This document shows positions 42,503-51,851 of a stretch of DNA of 64,000 bases, in pieces. This stretch comes from JARFQH01 sp041299015. Lineage in GTDB: Bacteria; Desulfobacterota; Desulfobacteria; Desulfobacterales; SG8-13. Position 1 is the stretch's first letter. The number at the start of each line of letters is the position of its first letter. Made by a program: the position numbers and the translations under genes. Location of the stretch: assembly GCA_041299015.1 (NCBI GenBank), contig JBFYWB010000003.1:1-64000 (forward strand), given 5' to 3'. The notes under the pieces are model-generated. The model was not told the origin of the DNA. It did not search any database and saw only the letters and a program-made list of their open reading frames with translations.

Positions 42503-45496
42503 ATGAGTAAAGATTCAAACAATCCCGAACTGCAGCCGGGTGGACGTTATGGGGGGTATGTCGTCAAACGGGTCAAAAAGATCCCGGAATCCGGTTGCTT
42601 CTTCTATGAACTCGACCATCCCGACACCGGCGCCCGGCACATCCACATCAGCAGTGAAGATCATGAAAACACCTTCAGCGTGGCGTTTAAGACCGTGCCA
42701 AAGGATTCCACCGGCGTGGCGCATATCCTCGAGCATACGGTTTTATGCGGCTCCGAGAAGTTTCCGGTTCGGGATCCGTTCTTCTCCATGCTGAAGCGGA
42801 GTCTCAGCACGTTCATGAACGCTTTCACTGCCTCGGACTGGACCATGTATCCGTTTTCCACTCAGAACCGCACGGATTACCAAAATCTCATGGATGTCTA
42901 TCTCGATGCGGTGTTTTTTCCCAAAATCGAAGAGTTGAGCTTCAAGCAGGAGGGGCATCGACTCGAGATCGCCGGGGAGCGCGGCGTAAAAAACGATCCG
43001 CCCCAACTGGTCTACAAAGGCGTGGTTTACAACGAAATGAAAGGCGCCATGTCGTCTCCCGACCAGGTGATGTCGCGATCTTTGCTCAAGGTCCTCTATC
43101 CTTCTACCACCTATCGCCACAACTCAGGCGGTGATCCGGCCGTGATTCCCCGGTTGACCTACGAACAGCTGAGAGCCTTCCACCAACACCACTATCACCC
43201 GAGCAATTCTTTTTTCTATACATACGGCAACCTGCCTCTGCGACATCATCTGGCATTCATCGAGGAGAAGATCCTGAAACACTTCACCCGCATCCGACCG
43301 GATACGGATGTGCCGTCCCAACCACGCTGGGTCAATCCCCGTCAAGCCGTTGCCCATTATCCCCTGGCACCGGGCGAAGACCCGTCGAAAAAATGTCAGG
43401 CTTGCGTTGCTTGGCTTGCCGCGGATATTCGAGATGGCTTCGAGGTCCTGATCCTGACCGTTCTGGAACAAATCCTATTGGGAAATCCCGGATCCCCTTT
43501 AAGAAAGGCCCTGATCGATTCGCAGCTGGGATCGGCGCTTTGCGACGCGGCCGGGTTCGAGGCCGACAACCGCGATACGATCTTCGTCGCCGGCCTGAAG
43601 GACGTGGAAGAATCGGCGGCGGAGCAGATTGAAAAAATAATTTTCGAGGTGCTGACCCGCCTGGCCGGCGGCGGCATCGATAAAGAGGTGATCGAATCGG
43701 CCCTCCACCAGCTCGAGTTTCACCACAAGGAAGTTACCAATACACCTTACCCATACGGTATTAAACAGCTGCTTATCCTTGCCGCGACCTGGCTGCACGG
43801 CGGTGACCCGTTCGACAAACTGCGGATCGACGACGACCTTGCGAAAATTCGCCGCGAGGCGGCCCGCGGCAGGTTCTTCGAAGCGCGTATCCAGAAATAT
43901 TTCATCGACAATCCCCACCGGGTCCTCTTTAAACTGCTGCCTGACCCATCACTGGAGAAAAGAGAAGAGGAGCGTATCGCCAAGGAGCTGTCGGGGATAG
44001 CCGCGCGTTTGTCGAGGACCGAATTCGCTGAAATAGAGACCGATGCCCAGGCACTGGTGAAACTTCAGGAGCGGCAGGAAGACGTTTCGCGCCTGCCGAC
44101 CCTGACGCGGGCCGATATCCCGCCCGACGTACAGCGCGTCCTCGAATCCGAAAACGATGCCCGGTTTTCGGTGACCGCTTACGACCAGAGAACCTCGGGA
44201 GTATTCTACCACGCCGCGGTCGCCGGTTTGGGTCGCCTGGCGCGGCGGCTGATTCCGCTGGTGCCTTTTTTCTGCCACGCCCTGCCGAAGGTCGGCACCC
44301 TGCGGCGCGATTACACCGAATTGGCCAAACGAATCGATCTTTACACCGGTGGTCTCGGCCTTTCTGCCAACGCCCGCACCGGTTTCGATGGCAGCGGGGC
44401 CTGCATCCCGTTTTTGGCTCTAAACGCCAAGTGCTTGAACCGCAATTGCGAACCGATGTATGACATCGTTGAGGAGTTGATTTTTGAGGGCGACTTCTCG
44501 GACCTGAACCGACTGAAAAATATTCTGATGGAGTATCGGGCAGGCCTCGAATCGATGGTCATCCACAACGGCCATCGGCTGGCGATTTCTCTGGCGGCCA
44601 GGAACTTCTCGATTTCCCGGTATCTCAGCGAGCTTTGGTCCGGCGTGTTTCAGCTACGCAGGATAAAAGAACTTCTCGAAGCCCCTTCGAATGGCGTTCT
44701 CGCAGGCCTGGCAGAAAACCTCTCCGCAATCCGACGATCGGTTTTCGTCGCCGGCAATCTGAAAACGGCTCTGATCGGAGAAGCAAGCGCCCTGGACGGT
44801 GCCACCAGGGCGACCGTCAATTTGGTCGAGCGCCTGCCACAGCCGCCAGCGCCGCTTGGCCCCGGCGATGGCTTCGAACCGCCGCCGCTCGTTATGTCTG
44901 CGGACCCGGTTCGGGAGGGCTGGAGCACCTCTTCGGCGGTCTCCTTCGTGGCTCAGGCCTTCGAAACCGTCCGCATGGATCATGCGGATGCGCCGGCATT
45001 GGCGGTGATCAGCAAATTGCTGCGCTCTCTCTACCTGCACCGCGAAATACGGGAAAAGGGCGGCGCTTATGGCGGGTTTTCAGTCTACAATCCGGAAGAC
45101 GCTTTGTTCTGCTTCGCTTCCTACCGCGACCCGCAGATCACCGCGACCTTGAAGGTATACGAAAACGCCGCCGGTTTCGTGCGCTCGGATGCATACGGGG
45201 AAACGGATATCGACGAAGCCGTCCTGCAGGTGTGTGCCGAAATCGACAAACCGGATCCGCCCGGACCGGCCGCTCGCAAAGCGTTTTATCGCAAGATCAT
45301 CCGGCTCGCCGACGAGGCGCGGCAGCAATTTAAGCAGGCCCTGCTGCAGCTGAACGCCCGGCAGGTGCGGGAAGCCGCCGAAAAGTACTTCGATCCGGGT
45401 CGTTATCCGGACGCCGTCGCCGTGATCTCCGGTGAATCCCAGCTGCAAAAGGCCAACACCGAACTGCAGCCGCCGCTTAAACTGCACCGGATATAG
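42503..45496 (+). CDS. M16C zinc metalloprotease (presequence protease/PreP-like)
   Basis: 997 residues, about the length of PreP-type M16C enzymes. The inverted zinc motif HILEH is at 74-78, with the third ligand expected near the NEMKGAMSS region. The two halves form the clamshell chamber; the second lacks the motif, as in the family. It degrades short peptides rather than folded proteins. AAGGAATG precedes the start. It lies downstream of a small HTH-like protein. Confidence 0.93.
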   Translation: MSKDSNNPELQPGGRYGGYVVKRVKKIPESGCFFYELDHPDTGARHIHISSEDHENTFSVAFKTVPKDSTGVAHILEHTVLCGSEKFPVRDPFFSMLKRSLSTFMNAFTASDWTMYPFSTQNRTDYQNLMDVYLDAVFFPKIEELSFKQEGHRLEIAGERGVKNDPPQLVYKGVVYNEMKGAMSSPDQVMSRSLLKVLYPSTTYRHNSGGDPAVIPRLTYEQLRAFHQHHYHPSNSFFYTYGNLPLRHHLAFIEEKILKHFTRIRPDTDVPSQPRWVNPRQAVAHYPLAPGEDPSKKCQACVAWLAADIRDGFEVLILTVLEQILLGNPGSPLRKALIDSQLGSALCDAAGFEADNRDTIFVAGLKDVEESAAEQIEKIIFEVLTRLAGGGIDKEVIESALHQLEFHHKEVTNTPYPYGIKQLLILAATWLHGGDPFDKLRIDDDLAKIRREAARGRFFEARIQKYFIDNPHRVLFKLLPDPSLEKREEERIAKELSGIAARLSRTEFAEIETDAQALVKLQERQEDVSRLPTLTRADIPPDVQRVLESENDARFSVTAYDQRTSGVFYHAAVAGLGRLARRLIPLVPFFCHALPKVGTLRRDYTELAKRIDLYTGGLGLSANARTGFDGSGACIPFLALNAKCLNRNCEPMYDIVEELIFEGDFSDLNRLKNILMEYRAGLESMVIHNGHRLAISLAARNFSISRYLSELWSGVFQLRRIKELLEAPSNGVLAGLAENLSAIRRSVFVAGNLKTALIGEASALDGATRATVNLVERLPQPPAPLGPGDGFEPPPLVMSADPVREGWSTSSAVSFVAQAFETVRMDHADAPALAVISKLLRSLYLHREIREKGGAYGGFSVYNPEDALFCFASYRDPQITATLKVYENAAGFVRSDAYGETDIDEAVLQVCAEIDKPDPPGPAARKAFYRKIIRLADEARQQFKQALLQLNARQVREAAEKYFDPGRYPDAVAVISGESQLQKANTELQPPLKLHRI

Positions 45497-45586
45497 TCAA
45501 TGCCGCCTCAAAAACGGCATTGCGGGGCGTCGTTCTCGCGGCGCCGACAACCCCGGTCAGGCGCCCAACAGCTGCCGATAAGACCA

Positions 45587-47245
45587 CTATTTGACTGAAC
45601 CCTGAGGCGTATTACCGTAACAGTTGAGTCCGGCGTAAGCCCCGCGGAAGCGGGTCAGCAGGGATGTCAGCTCCCGGTCGGGCGGCTTCGCCCCGGAGAG
45701 CCGCCGTCTTATTTGACGCTCTTCCAATTTGACATTCAGCATGCGGCCCGGAATGTCGATTTCGATGATGTCGCCGTTTTTTATGGCACCGATCGGACCA
45801 CCGTTGAATGCCTCCATCTCCACGTGCCCGATACAGGGACCGGTGGTTGCCCCGGAAAACCGTCCATCGGTGATCAGCGCTACCCGCTTGTATCCGGCGC
45901 CTTTGATCGCATCGGTCGGCGTCAGCATCTCGGGCATTCCCGGTGCCCCGGCAGGGCCCTGGAAAGGCAGCACCACGACATCGCCCTCGGCGATATGCCC
46001 GGCCGCAATGGCGCCCAACAGGTCCTTTTCGGAGTCGAAAACCTTGGCCGGTCCGGAGTGAACCCGCATGTCGGGTTCGACCGCCGTCTGTTTGATGATC
46101 GCGCTGTGGGCGATGTTGCCCTTGAGAACGGCGATGCCGCCCTCAGAATGGTGGGCATTGGACAGACTTCTAATGACGTCCGCATTCCGTATTTCAGCCT
46201 GCGCCGCCACTGCGGTTATGCAGTTGCCGGTTACGGTCGAGGCTTTCTTGATCAAACCTTGCAACCGGTTCAACACGGCTGGAATGCCGCCCGCCGCGTC
46301 GATATCCGCCATTTCGTTCGGTCCGGCCGGGATGATGGAACACAGGTGCGGGGTTTCGCGTGAGATCCGGTCGAACATGTCCACCTCGATCTCGATACCG
46401 GCTTCCCGAGCGACGGCCGGTATGTGCAGCACGGTATTGGTGGATCCTCCCATGGCCATATCGACCCGAATCGCGTTCTCGAAGGCCGCCGGCGTCATGA
46501 TATCGCGGGGCGCGGTTCCCCGCTTGACCAGTTCCACGATTTGCCGGCCGGTGGCGTAGGCCTGCAGTTTCTTTAGAGGGTCGACGGCCAGGGTTGTCGC
46601 GCAGCGGGTCAACGACATGCCCAACACTTCGGTGACCACCGCCATGGTGTTGGCGGTGTAAAGACCGACGCAGGACCCGGCACCGCAGGCCATGCAGGGC
46701 AGCAGCGCTTCGGCCTGCTCCGCGGTGATCTTGCCCGATTTGACCTGTCCCACCAGACCGAAACCGAGGATGGGGTGGTGTTTTTTGCCCTCGATGATGT
46801 TGGCCTTCATCGGGCCTCCGGTCAGAAGGACGGCCGGAAGGTTCAACCGGCCGGCAGCCATCAGCATGCCGGGGGTGATCTTGTCGCAGTTCGTGACGCC
46901 GACCCAGCCATCCAGAGAGTGGGACAGAACCATAATTTCGATATTGTCCGCTATGTGTTCCCGGCTGGGCAGGCTCAGCCGCATCTCGGCGAACATGGCG
47001 ATACCGTCGCAAACCCCTGGAACGCCCCACACGAACGGCACCCCGCCGGCATCCCGGATGCCCCTTTTGACCTCCTGGGTGAGTTCGTTCAGATGAATGT
47101 GGCCCGGGATGATGTCGGTGTAGCTGTTGGCCACGCCAATAAAGGGCTTGTGGCCTTCGAAATCCTCCTTCTTGAGTCCGGCCGACATGAGCAACGCCCG
47201 ATGGGGCAGGGTTTCAACTGCTTTCTTGAGGATATCAGACCGCAT
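45587..47245 (-). CDS. ilvD: Dihydroxy-acid dehydratase IlvD
   Basis: 552-residue Fe-S dehydratase, third step of branched-chain amino-acid synthesis. Cluster-binding region TNCDKITPGMLM and MACGAGSCVGLYTANTM; substrate region GRFSGATTGPCIGHVE. Length is normal. GGAGG precedes the ATG. It is divergent from hisS, with a 12-bp perfect hairpin in the shared gap. Confidence 0.96.
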   Translation of the reverse strand: MRSDILKKAVETLPHRALLMSAGLKKEDFEGHKPFIGVANSYTDIIPGHIHLNELTQEVKRGIRDAGGVPFVWGVPGVCDGIAMFAEMRLSLPSREHIADNIEIMVLSHSLDGWVGVTNCDKITPGMLMAAGRLNLPAVLLTGGPMKANIIEGKKHHPILGFGLVGQVKSGKITAEQAEALLPCMACGAGSCVGLYTANTMAVVTEVLGMSLTRCATTLAVDPLKKLQAYATGRQIVELVKRGTAPRDIMTPAAFENAIRVDMAMGGSTNTVLHIPAVAREAGIEIEVDMFDRISRETPHLCSIIPAGPNEMADIDAAGGIPAVLNRLQGLIKKASTVTGNCITAVAAQAEIRNADVIRSLSNAHHSEGGIAVLKGNIAHSAIIKQTAVEPDMRVHSGPAKVFDSEKDLLGAIAAGHIAEGDVVVLPFQGPAGAPGMPEMLTPTDAIKGAGYKRVALITDGRFSGATTGPCIGHVEMEAFNGGPIGAIKNGDIIEIDIPGRMLNVKLEERQIRRRLSGAKPPDRELTSLLTRFRGAYAGLNCYGNTPQGSVK

Positions 47246-47584
47246 AATGTTCGTCCTCCGATGTCACTCTGGCCGATTATGGCCAACTGTTGTTGGCTCG
47301 GGTGTGTGGTGCTTCATCGTCCGCTTGGCGTGACACAACCGTCATCGACACTGTGATGCTCGAACCGTCGGCGCTCTTTGCCGACGGTTCGGCCGGTGGG
47401 GTCGACATCAAGGTGCCGGTTGAATTTCTTCAATCTTTTTGACCGCTTGTCAAGGACTATTTCCTCGCGGCCGGCTGGATATTAAAGGTTGACGAATCGG
47501 TGGGCTCTGAGGTAAAAGTCGCAGTTTATTCGTCAAGGTGCCCTAAAAAATCAAAGGCCCGATTCGCTGGCCGCATATCGAGAC
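47246..47584. other. Divergent gap between ilvD and hisS with a perfect hairpin
   Basis: 339 bp without a gene. CGAACCGTCGGC (47361-47372) pairs perfectly with GCCGACGGTTCG (47380-47391), loop of 7 nt, with no T run, so it is not a simple terminator. A TTGACG near 47490 could be a -35 for hisS, but the matching -10 is poor. I found no T-box or leader-peptide features for ilvD. Confidence 0.4.
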
Positions 47585-48847
47585 GTGATGATTCAGCTGA
47601 TTCGAGGGTTTAAAGACATACTTCCGGCGGAGATCGCGATCTGGCAGCAGATCGAACGGACGGCTTGTGCGCTGTTCGAAGATTTCGGGTTCAAGGAAAT
47701 CCGGATTCCGATCATGGAGCGCACGGAGTTGTTTGCGCGCAGCATCGGAGAGGATACCGATATTGTCGCCAAGGAGATGTACACCTTTGCCGACCGCAAG
47801 GGTGATTTGATCACGCTGCGTCCGGAGGCCACGGCCTCCATCGTGCGCGCCTACATTCAGCACCGCATGTATGCCGTTGATTCTGTTCAGAAGTTTTACA
47901 CCATCGGTCCGATGTTTCGCCGCGAGAGACCCCAAAAAGGTCGCTACCGGCAGTTTTACCAGGTCAATGCCGAGGTTTTCGGCGTGGCCTCGCCGTTGAT
48001 CGATGTGCAGCTGATCTTTATCCTGATGACGTTGCTGAACCGTCTTCAGGTAACCGATGTCCGGGCGCATATCAATTCCCTCGGCTGCTCGGAATGCCGG
48101 CCGAACTACCGCCGGGAATTGGCCGAATTCCTGGTCAAGCGCAGTGAGCGCCTCTGTGAGGATTGTGGTCACAGACGCGAACGCAACCCTTTGAGGGTGC
48201 TCGATTGCAAGGTACCTTCCTGCCGGGAGGCCTTGACCGACGCCCCATCGATTCTCGACCATCTTTGCGACGACTGCCGCAAGGACTTTGAGACCGTGCA
48301 AAGGTCCCTCGGGCGACTCGGCATCGACTACTTGACCGACAAGCGCTTGGTCAGGGGGCTCGATTATTATACCCGGACCACTTTTGAGATCCAGACCGGC
48401 GCCCTTGGGGCACAGAGCGCGGTCGCCGGCGGCGGCCGTTATGACGGTCTGGTCAAAATGCTCGATGGTCCGGACACGCCGGCCACCGGGTTCGCCATCG
48501 GCCTGGACCGCTTGGCCGAGATCGTCGGCCAGCAAAAGATGGCTGCGGAGAATCCGCCGACCCTGTTTGCGGCCGCCTTGGGCGAAGAAGGTCAAAAGCA
48601 GGCGTTCCAGTGGGTCAGCCGCTGGTGCGCTCAGGGGCTGCGGGCCGAGATGGATTTCGGCGGCCGGAGCCTCAAAAGCCAGATGAAACGGGCCGACAAA
48701 TTGCGTGCGGCTTACGTGATGATCGTCGGCGACAACGAACTGGCGCAGGGAGTTGTCGTTTTGCGTGACATGCAGACCAAGGAACAGGTGCGGATCGCCG
48801 TCGAGGAGGTGGTCGAAAAGGTCATCGGGTTAGTGAACAAACCCTAA
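47585..48847 (+). CDS. hisS: Histidyl-tRNA synthetase
   Basis: 420-residue class II synthetase. Motif 2 is in PMFRRERPQKGRYRQFYQVN, the histidine-binding motifs RGLDYYTRTTFE and GGGRYDGLVKML are complete, and the anticodon domain (AAYVMIVGDNELAQGVVVLR) closes it. Start MIQLIRGFKDILP is the family's. It lies 53 bp upstream of aspS on the same strand, a common pairing. Confidence 0.97.
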   Translation: MMIQLIRGFKDILPAEIAIWQQIERTACALFEDFGFKEIRIPIMERTELFARSIGEDTDIVAKEMYTFADRKGDLITLRPEATASIVRAYIQHRMYAVDSVQKFYTIGPMFRRERPQKGRYRQFYQVNAEVFGVASPLIDVQLIFILMTLLNRLQVTDVRAHINSLGCSECRPNYRRELAEFLVKRSERLCEDCGHRRERNPLRVLDCKVPSCREALTDAPSILDHLCDDCRKDFETVQRSLGRLGIDYLTDKRLVRGLDYYTRTTFEIQTGALGAQSAVAGGGRYDGLVKMLDGPDTPATGFAIGLDRLAEIVGQQKMAAENPPTLFAAALGEEGQKQAFQWVSRWCAQGLRAEMDFGGRSLKSQMKRADKLRAAYVMIVGDNELAQGVVVLRDMQTKEQVRIAVEEVVEKVIGLVNKP

Positions 48848-48899
48848 CGCGACGTTATGAGTGTAGATACTTTGTTGCAGCCGAAAGGAGTTACGAGCG

Positions 48900-50681
48900 G
48901 TGACTGACAAACTCGGTAGTATGCGCAGGACGCATTCCTGCTGCGAACTGGGCCGGGCCGATGTGGGACGGGACGTCGTCCTTATGGGCTGGGTTCAGCG
49001 GCGGCGGGACCATGGCGGGGTCATATTCGTTGATCTGCGGGACAGGGAGGGGATCACCCAGGTGGTTTTCAACCCCGACCGCGACGCGAATGTGCATGCC
49101 AAGGCCCATGCCATTCGAAGCGAATACGTTCTGGCAGTGCGCGGCACCGTGCAAGGCCGACCGGTCGGAATGGTGAATCCCAAGCTGAAAACCGGTGACA
49201 TCGAGGTGCTGGTCTCGACGCTCAAGATTCTCAATCCGGCCCAGACCCCGCCATTTTTGATCGAAGACGATATCGAGGTGACCGAAACGGTGCGGTTGAC
49301 CAACCGTCATCATGACCTGCGGCGGCCGCACATGCAAAAGAATATCATCACCCGTCACCGGGCGGGGGCTGCCGTGCGGAGCTATTTGAATGCCCGTGGT
49401 TTTTTGGACATCGAAACTCCGTTCTTGACCCGCAGCACGCCTGAGGGCGCAAGGGACTATCTCGTGCCGAGCCGGGTCAATCCGGGGCAGTTCTACGCGT
49501 TGCCGCAGTCGCCGCAACTGTTCAAACAGCTGCTGATGATTTCCGGGTTTGACCGCTACTATCAGATCGTGCGCTGCTTCAGAGACGAAGATCTGCGGGC
49601 GGACCGCCAGCCGGAATTCACTCAGATCGACATCGAAATGGCCTTTGTCGGTGAAGATGACGTGATGGATCTCGCCGAAGGCGTGATGGCCGACCTCTTC
49701 CGGGAGGTTTGCGGGGTGACGCTAAAAACGCCTTTCCCGCGCCTCTCCTATGCCGAAGCGATAGGAAGGTACGGTCTGGACAAACCCGACACCCGCTTTG
49801 GTCTGGAACTGAAAGATGTGTCCGATATCGTGGCCGGATCCGCATTCAAGGTGTTTGCCGACGTCGTCGGAAACGGCGGCATCGTGAAAGCCTTGAACGC
49901 CAGGGGGTGCGTGGACATGTCGCGCAAGGAGATCGACGATCTGGCGGCTTTCGTGGCGGTGTACCGGGCCAAGGGGTTGGCTTGGATCAAGGTCAGGGAT
50001 GGGGAATGGCAATCACCGATAGCGAAATTTTTCAGTGCTGCCGAAAAAGCGGAACTCGCGGGCCGGATCGATATGCAGCCCGGCGATCTGATTTTTTTCA
50101 TGGCCGATCAACCGCCGGTGGCCAACGAAGCCCTTGGTCAACTGCGCAATCATCTTGGAAAACGGCTGGGGTTGATCGACGCGAACGCCTTTAATTTCCT
50201 CTGGGTGACGCAGTTCCCGTTGATGGAATACGATGAGAACGAAAAACGCTTCCAGGCGCTGCACCACCCCTTCACGGCACCGCTGGAGCAGGATTACGAC
50301 CTGCTCGACACGGATCCGCCGAAAGTACGTTCCCGGGCGTACGACCTTGTCCTGAATGGATCCGAAATCGGCGGCGGGAGCATCCGCATCCATCAAAGAG
50401 AGCTTCAGGAAAAGGTCTTCAGCGCCATCGGCATGACACCCGGGGAGTACCGCGAAAAGTTCGGTTTCCTGATCTCGGCGCTCGACTCCGGCGCCCCGCC
50501 CCACGGCGGCATCGCCTTCGGCTTCGACCGCCTGGTCATGATGCTCTGCGGCCAGAGTTCCATCCGGGACGTCATCGCCTTTCCAAAGACCCAGAAGGCT
50601 GCCTGCCTGCTGACCGGTGCGCCCTCCTCGGCCGGCCGTCAGCAGCTGGAGGAGCTGTCGATCCGGCTGCGCGCCGTCTGA
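48900..50681 (+). CDS. aspS: Aspartyl-tRNA synthetase
   Basis: 593-residue bacterial-type enzyme. Start is a GTG (48900) with AAAGGAG 8-9 nt upstream. The N-terminal OB fold (DVVLMGWVQRRRDHGGVIFV) precedes the class II core: QSPQLFKQLLMISGFDRYYQ, then CFRDEDLRADRQPEFTQID (motif 2), the bacterial GAD insertion domain, and motif 3 GIAFGFDRLVMML. Whether it also charges tRNA-Asn cannot be read here. Confidence 0.97.
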   Translation: MTDKLGSMRRTHSCCELGRADVGRDVVLMGWVQRRRDHGGVIFVDLRDREGITQVVFNPDRDANVHAKAHAIRSEYVLAVRGTVQGRPVGMVNPKLKTGDIEVLVSTLKILNPAQTPPFLIEDDIEVTETVRLTNRHHDLRRPHMQKNIITRHRAGAAVRSYLNARGFLDIETPFLTRSTPEGARDYLVPSRVNPGQFYALPQSPQLFKQLLMISGFDRYYQIVRCFRDEDLRADRQPEFTQIDIEMAFVGEDDVMDLAEGVMADLFREVCGVTLKTPFPRLSYAEAIGRYGLDKPDTRFGLELKDVSDIVAGSAFKVFADVVGNGGIVKALNARGCVDMSRKEIDDLAAFVAVYRAKGLAWIKVRDGEWQSPIAKFFSAAEKAELAGRIDMQPGDLIFFMADQPPVANEALGQLRNHLGKRLGLIDANAFNFLWVTQFPLMEYDENEKRFQALHHPFTAPLEQDYDLLDTDPPKVRSRAYDLVLNGSEIGGGSIRIHQRELQEKVFSAIGMTPGEYREKFGFLISALDSGAPPHGGIAFGFDRLVMMLCGQSSIRDVIAFPKTQKAACLLTGAPSSAGRQQLEELSIRLRAV

Positions 50682-50725
50682 AAGCGCTGCGAGCCGGCAT
50701 GAGCCGCAAGCCGAAATGCGCGGTT

Positions 50726-51076
50726 TCAGTTGACCGGCGGCAGGTTGCGGAACATGAAAAATGCGGCGCCGGCCAGGCAGAGGCTGGCCCATAAATAGTC
50801 CCAGGTGACCTGCTGTTTCATATAGAACAGGCAGAATCCGGCAAACACGATCATCGTCAGTACTTCCTGGATGACCTTGAGTTGAACCAGCGTGTAGCTG
50901 GCGCTTCCCAAGCGGTTGGCCGGGACTTGCAGACAGTATTCAAAGAAAGCGATGCCCCAGCTGACGAGGATCACCATCACAATGGGTTTGGCGCGCAGGT
51001 CCTTGAGATGCCCGTACCAGGCATAGGTCATGAAGAGATTCGAAAAAACGAGCAGGATAATCGGCGTAAGGCGCAT
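50726..51076 (-). CDS. DMT-family membrane protein, DUF486
   Basis: 116-residue protein with four membrane segments: LTPIILLVFSNLFMTYAWYG, PIVMVILVSWGIAFFEYCLQ, LKVIQEVLTMIVFAGFCLFY and LWASLCLAGAAFFMF. The conserved ANRLGS stretch fits DUF486. The true start is the ATG at 51076, with GGAG 8-9 nt upstream. The frame continues to 51217, but that ATG lies inside the proposed -10. Function unknown; relatives are small drug/metabolite transporters. Confidence 0.82.
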   Translation of the reverse strand: MRLTPIILLVFSNLFMTYAWYGHLKDLRAKPIVMVILVSWGIAFFEYCLQVPANRLGSASYTLVQLKVIQEVLTMIVFAGFCLFYMKQQVTWDYLWASLCLAGAAFFMFRNLPPVN

Positions 51077-51121
51077 CGAATTTTCTCCGTTTTGGCAGGC
51101 CCTCAGGGGCCCAGACCTACG

Positions 51122-51153
51122 AAACCCCGCTGGGGAGCTGCCCCACGGGGTTT
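51122..51153. terminator. Strong hairpin in the DUF486 leader, terminator-like on the plus strand
   Basis: AAACCCCG (51122-51129) pairs with CGGGGTTT (51146-51153), with an inner TGGGG/CCCCA stem and loop AGCTG. TATTATA follows on the plus strand, so it could stop antisense read-through from aspS. On the minus strand it sits in the leader of the DUF486 mRNA and may act as an attenuator. Confidence 0.55.
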
Positions 51154-51214
51154 TATTATAAATTGGAACTGCCTGAACCGGCAGATCGTCATCGGCCTCC
51201 GAATTGTTGGTTAT

Positions 51215-51242
51215 CATATAACCTACTCCATACGGCTGTCAA
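51215..51242 (-). promoter_or_regulatory. Sigma70-type promoter for the DUF486 gene
   Basis: Minus strand: TTGACA (51242-51237), a 16-bp spacer, TATATG (51220-51215). Expected transcription start near 51207, giving a leader of about 130 nt that contains the hairpin. Confidence 0.6.
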
Positions 51243-51331
51243 TCGCCAAGCCTTTGTCATTTCAATGAGTCTTTAATGAACAGGCGGTTTCCGGTTGTTC
51301 GGAAACCCGCTCTCAGCTGCCGTTTTGTGGC

Positions 51332-51361
51332 TTGACAGGCCGCTCAAACTTCGAGTACTAC
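51332..51361 (+). promoter_or_regulatory. Candidate promoter for the 75-residue membrane protein
   Basis: TTGACA (51332-51337), an 18-bp spacer, TACTAC (51356-51361). The -35 is perfect; the -10 is weak. It lies about 80 bp before the ATG at 51445. Confidence 0.45.
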
Positions 51362-51444
51362 GGCTGCAGGCCCGGTTGGCCTGTACTCGCGGCGAGATCC
51401 GGATGGGCCGCCGACCGAAACTTATCCGGCGAGGGTGCGAAACG

Positions 51445-51672
51445 ATGGTTTTCCTGAAAAAGACCAACCGGAGGATTCTGGTGCTGCTGCCTGTCCTGGC
51501 CGGTGTCGCCGGTGGTTATGTGGCCTTCGTGACCCAGGCCGGTGTCAACGTGCCCCTCACGGTGGATCTCGAGATTATGAAATATGTTGATCAGCGGGGC
51601 GAAAAGAAGCTCAGGTTCGACCCCGCGCTCGAATTCAAGGATCCCTACGGCCTGCAGGAGAAGTTCTTTTAG
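51445..51672 (+). CDS. 75-residue single-pass membrane protein
   Basis: From the ATG at 51445 (GAGGG 9 nt upstream). The N-terminus is basic (MVFLKKTNRR), then a membrane helix (ILVLLPVLAGVAGGYVAFVT) and a short polar domain ending LEFKDPYGLQEKFF. I recognise no family. The gene has its own candidate promoter and a strong terminator six bases after its stop, which argues it is real and expressed alone. Confidence 0.65.
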   Translation: MVFLKKTNRRILVLLPVLAGVAGGYVAFVTQAGVNVPLTVDLEIMKYVDQRGEKKLRFDPALEFKDPYGLQEKFF

Positions 51673-51677
51673 TCAGA

Positions 51678-51705
51678 AAGCCCCCGGCAACCCTGCCGGG
51701 GGCTT
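51678..51705. terminator. Rho-independent terminator after the small membrane protein
   Basis: AAGCCCCCGGC pairs with GCCGGGGGCTT around a short loop (AACCCT), six bases after the stop codon at 51672. GC-rich stem with a TT end. Confidence 0.8.
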
Positions 51706-51851
51706 CTCCCACCGCTGTTCTTCGCAATAAACACGCGCCCGTCTCCGAACCCGGTCGTCCACGCCGTTTGGGTCGTAATAACCGATACAGGTATTATCGT
51801 CAAAATTACGGATGCGAATTTTTATAACGCATAATAAAAGGAGCGACGAAT

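Larger units (their letters stand above)
51077..51444. other. Divergent gap with a structured leader and two promoters
   Basis: 368 bp between the DUF486 gene and the small membrane protein. It holds a strong minus-strand promoter, a hairpin at 51122-51153 and a plus-strand promoter. No other gene was seen. Confidence 0.5.

Noticed and set aside
47543..48595. 350-residue minus-strand frame opposite hisS
   Set aside because: Shadow of hisS, which has all class II motifs.
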